A DNA stretch of 45,476 nt from an uncultured Clostridia bacterium (GTDB lineage: Bacteria; Bacillota; Clostridia; Oscillospirales; Acutalibacteraceae). Of the stretch, positions 42,886 to 45,476 are shown one piece after another; position 1 is the first letter of the stretch, and every line of letters starts with the position of its first letter. The notes beneath the pieces are model-generated. The model was not told where the DNA came from. It ran no database searches and saw only the letters and a program-made list of their open reading frames with translations. The translations under genes were made by a program, and so were the position numbers. Where the stretch lies: positions 1-45,476 of the forward strand of contig CANQDR010000018.1 in assembly GCA_947593615.1 (NCBI GenBank), given 5' to 3'.

Positions 42886-44481
42886 TTGAAGACAAAATTC
42901 ATTGGTTTGGAAGGTTTCAATGAAATAGAAAGTCTTTCGACAACAAATAAAAAAGCATACGACAAAAAATTCGTAGAGCTTACAAAAGCTCAGAAAACTG
43001 TTCGGTTTGTAAAAAGAGCTATTGTTTATTTTGCAAAATCATTAAAAGAAAAATCAAAAAATCTTTTATCTTTTATAATCAAAAAGATAAATCAAACAGA
43101 ATTTTCAGGCAAAAAAACTGTTTCTTCTAAAACAGCAAAAGCTAAAAGCACTCAGATTTCTTTGTTAGACAGATGCTATCGTGATAACAGAACAGGAAAT
43201 CTCAACGAATTTAACAGTTCTGCAAAGGACGCTATTTCTAGCATTTCTTTTGCAAGAGGTCAAAAACGCGCACACAGTGCTTCTCATACTGGATACCACG
43301 CTCATACTATATTAAAGAAAAGAGCATTGCTTGCCGTTGTCACCTGTTTAATAGCAGTAACGCTTTCTTGTGTGACTGTTGCCAGTGCACTTGATTTTTC
43401 GGGTAACAACGCAATCGTTGCCGCAATGTCAAGCAATATTAAAACCGATATGTCGGCAAATAACAACAGCATTAGTCCCGAAAACAGTGATTTTCACGCT
43501 TCGACCGCAGATGAAGCTTTTCGTTCCGAAGCATATGTATCAATTGCAAAGGCACTTATTAACGACGACATACAGATGGGATGCTGCGGACTTTATATTG
43601 ACGGCGAGCTTATAGGTGCAACAAATGAAGTAGCGGCACTCAAGGACGCTCTTGAAAAAGTTCTTGTAGATTATCGTGCCGATTATGATGATAAAACAAC
43701 TACCGAGTTTGCAAATGACGTCGTTGTAAAGAGCGGTGATTTTACCGACAGCCAGATAATGAGTGCTGAAGATATTATGAATGCGGCAGACGGAAAATTC
43801 TCAATTGCTTTGTCAACTGATATTGTTTATACAAGAGAAATAAAATATGAAGAAAAAACAGAATATGACGATTCGGAACCTTCTTCATATGAAGAAGTTA
43901 AAACAGATGGTCAAAACGGCGAAGAAAAGGTTACCGTAAGAACTACCTTTACCGACGGAGTACAGACAGACGCAGTTGAAACTGATGTTGAAGTTCTTAA
44001 AAAAGCCGTTGACAAGGTTGTTGTAAGAGGCTCTAAGGACGGCATTTATTCTTCGAATGAAAGCTCGTCATCCTCGTCAGCTGATTCATCTTCTTCATCG
44101 GGCAATTTCAGCTGGCCTCTTCCATACACACACAACATCACAAGTCTCTACGAATGGCGCTGGGGCAGAATGCACTGGGGAATTGACATCTCAGACGGCG
44201 GTGTTTACGGTCAGCCGATTTCTGCTTCAGACAGCGGTACCGTAATTCATTCAGGCGATCTTGGCGACGGATACGGCAATTATGTAATAATTGACCACGG
44301 CAACGGATATCAGACGCTTTACGGCCATTGCAGTTCTCTGGCAGTATCATCAGGGCAATACGTTTCAAAGGGTGAAACAATCGGTTATGTCGGCTCAACC
44401 GGCAACTCAACAGGACCTCACCTCCATTTTGAGATAATATACAATTCAAACAAACTTGATCCGTTACAATTTGTAAGCTGA
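42886..44481 (+). CDS. Membrane-anchored M23 peptidase (murein hydrolase)
   Basis: 531 aa, TTG start with SD AGGAGA. A basic cytosolic part of about 145 residues precedes one membrane helix (ALLAVVTCLIAVTLSCVTVA, about 147-166), an extracytoplasmic region, a Ser-only-like linker (about 390-405) and a C-terminal LytM/M23 domain. This carries HWGIDISDG, YGHCSSL and HLHFEI (His about 512/514). All zinc ligands are present, so it should be an active endopeptidase. The long Lys-rich N-terminal tail is unusual and could bind a division or sporulation partner or nucleic acid. Confidence 0.9.
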   Translation: MKTKFIGLEGFNEIESLSTTNKKAYDKKFVELTKAQKTVRFVKRAIVYFAKSLKEKSKNLLSFIIKKINQTEFSGKKTVSSKTAKAKSTQISLLDRCYRDNRTGNLNEFNSSAKDAISSISFARGQKRAHSASHTGYHAHTILKKRALLAVVTCLIAVTLSCVTVASALDFSGNNAIVAAMSSNIKTDMSANNNSISPENSDFHASTADEAFRSEAYVSIAKALINDDIQMGCCGLYIDGELIGATNEVAALKDALEKVLVDYRADYDDKTTTEFANDVVVKSGDFTDSQIMSAEDIMNAADGKFSIALSTDIVYTREIKYEEKTEYDDSEPSSYEEVKTDGQNGEEKVTVRTTFTDGVQTDAVETDVEVLKKAVDKVVVRGSKDGIYSSNESSSSSSADSSSSSGNFSWPLPYTHNITSLYEWRWGRMHWGIDISDGGVYGQPISASDSGTVIHSGDLGDGYGNYVIIDHGNGYQTLYGHCSSLAVSSGQYVSKGETIGYVGSTGNSTGPHLHFEIIYNSNKLDPLQFVS

Positions 44482-44486
44482 TTTTC

Positions 44487-44522
44487 AAGGCTGACATAAG
44501 AATTACTTATGTCAGCCTTTTA
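44487..44522 (+). terminator. Terminator of the M23 gene
   Basis: AAGGCTGACATAAG (44487-44500) pairs perfectly with 44506-44519 around AATTA, followed by TT and a T-rich stretch. It is bidirectional with the convergent small gene. Confidence 0.88.
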
Positions 44523-44531
44523 ATTTGATAT

Positions 44532-44714
44532 TTATTTAAACATATACTGTGCGGTGTCCATAATTGACTCAACTGTTCTGAACGCCTTATTAGCCTTTTT
44601 CTTCAGTTTGGGATTATTTTCAAACACCTTTTTTCCTGCATATCCTACAGCCATTCCTGCTGCAAGTCCGATTGCGGCACCCTTTACCATGTTCATTACC
44701 GGTCTTGAATTCAT
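44532..44714 (-). CDS. YtxH-like small membrane protein
   Basis: 60 aa. One glycine-rich hydrophobic helix (GAAIGLAAGMAVGYAG) followed by a basic amphipathic tail (NNPKLKKKANKAFRTVES), the pattern of YtxH-like proteins. Function unknown. ATG 44714 is seven bases after GGAGG. Confidence 0.65.
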   Translation of the reverse strand: MNSRPVMNMVKGAAIGLAAGMAVGYAGKKVFENNPKLKKKANKAFRTVESIMDTAQYMFK

Positions 44715-44817
44715 AAACACACCTCCCTGTACTTTTACAAGATTACATCTTGCAATATTATTGTTTACGTTTTAAAATGTAATAAAACACAATAATAAAA
44801 AATTGGAGTGATAACTT

Positions 44818-45336
44818 TTGGCAAAACTAAATCTTGTGCTTGTTGAGCCTGAAATTCCCCAAAACACAGGCAATATTGCACGAACGTGCGCCGCAACAGG
44901 TGCAAGCCTTCATTTGGTAAAGCCGATGGGATTTACCGTTGACGACCGCAAATTAAAGCGGGCAGGACTTGATTACTGGCATTTTCTTGACATAACCTAT
45001 TATGAAAATACAGATGACTTTTTTGAAAAAACAAAGGGCGGAATATATTACTTTTTCTCTACAAAGGGAACACACAGACACTCAGATGTTGACTATCCCG
45101 ACAACTGCTATCTGCTTTTCGGAAAGGAAACAAAAGGACTGCCTGAAGAACTGCTTATGAAGTATCCCGAAAACACATTGAGAATTCCAATGATTGACGA
45201 AGCAAGAAGTCTTAATCTTTCCAACTCGGTTGCTATTGCTGCGTACGAGGTTTTAAGGCAATGGGATTATCCCGAACTTTTAAACAAGGGTGAGCTTCAT
45301 AATCACAAATGGAGCGATATAAATAACATTACATAG
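44818..45336 (+). CDS. trmL: tRNA (cytidine/uridine-34-2'-O)-methyltransferase TrmL
   Basis: 172-aa SPOUT (TrmH-type) methyltransferase: LVEPEIPQNTGNIARTCAAT at the N terminus, LLFGKETKGLPEELL, and the knot motif IPMIDEARSLNLSNSVAIAA that binds SAM. It modifies the wobble base of tRNA-Leu. TTG start with SD GGAGTG eight bases upstream. The remaining 140 bases of the window show no gene. Confidence 0.93.
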   Translation: MAKLNLVLVEPEIPQNTGNIARTCAATGASLHLVKPMGFTVDDRKLKRAGLDYWHFLDITYYENTDDFFEKTKGGIYYFFSTKGTHRHSDVDYPDNCYLLFGKETKGLPEELLMKYPENTLRIPMIDEARSLNLSNSVAIAAYEVLRQWDYPELLNKGELHNHKWSDINNIT

Positions 45337-45476
45337 ATAATAATAACATTATATAGAATAAATCAGCTTAAAACGATTTCATAAATTAAAATTATTCCAT
45401 AAAAATGTAGGTTTGTCAATGATGTGTTACAAAATTAGAAAACTTGGCCGGTTGATAAAAAAGCATTGATATAGTC

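Overview
The window reads as chromosome of a low-GC, strictly anaerobic Gram-positive bacterium of the class Clostridia, most likely a gut Oscillospirales/Ruminococcaceae relative (the rank below class is inference). Pointers are an oxygen-sensitive class III ribonucleotide reductase, a bifurcating-type [FeFe] hydrogenase, the ctsR-mcsA-mcsB-clpC operon, a ylxM-ffh-rpsP-khpA cluster, a phoH-ybeY-dgkA-era-yqzL-recO core cluster, a WalR-type box, and strong SD sites with several TTG/GTG starts.

Layout. (1) 1-4230 is an accessory zone ending at a tRNA-Pro gene: a polytopic GT39-like protein, a frameshifted TraG/VirD4 coupling-protein remnant and a DUF4417 gene with two in-frame stops. The gene segments are separated by three related direct repeats, each a hairpin plus about 57 bp ending in the tRNA T-arm-like core GGACTTGAACC. 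A GC-rich run of five hairpins lies between the last repeat and the tRNA. This looks like a scarred integration hotspot. (2) 4299-6813: a HAD-family protein lacking its nucleophile Asp, and a divergent O-antigen ligase/polymerase-like membrane protein. (3) 6819-10430: nrdDG divergent from a Crp/Fnr regulator, with a shared palindrome and a NrdR-like box between them. (4) 10463-16340: a complete fructose PTS operon, fruR-fruK-fruA(EIIABC)-ptsH-ptsI. (5) 16531-24577: a long leftward housekeeping run phoH-ybeY-dgkA-era-(DJ-1, GNAT, HIT)-yqzL-recO-mutS2. (6) 24794-27279: ylxM-ffh-rpsP-khpA. (7) 27288-32040: ctsR operon with tandem CtsR boxes. (8) 32118-36413: hydCBA hydrogenase. (9) 36796-45336: glycogen debranching enzyme, an FN3/L,D-transpeptidase, a small unknown protein, a GH25 lysozyme lipoprotein, luxS, a membrane M23 peptidase with a WalR box, a YtxH-like protein and trmL.

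How they fit together. Carbon enters through the fructose PTS and glycogen debranching; hydrogenase disposes of electrons; nrdDG makes dNTPs without oxygen. Cell-wall genes (L,D-transpeptidase, GH25, M23, undecaprenol-type kinase) and protein quality control/targeting (ClpC-McsAB, SRP, YbeY, Era) make up much of the rest. No CRISPR array, intact transposase, integrase or riboswitch was recognised. The most unusual parts are the tRNA-Pro-proximal repeat/hairpin zone with its decayed cargo, an apparent hairpin-bridged ribosome-binding site in front of era, and the HAD protein with Gly in place of the catalytic Asp.
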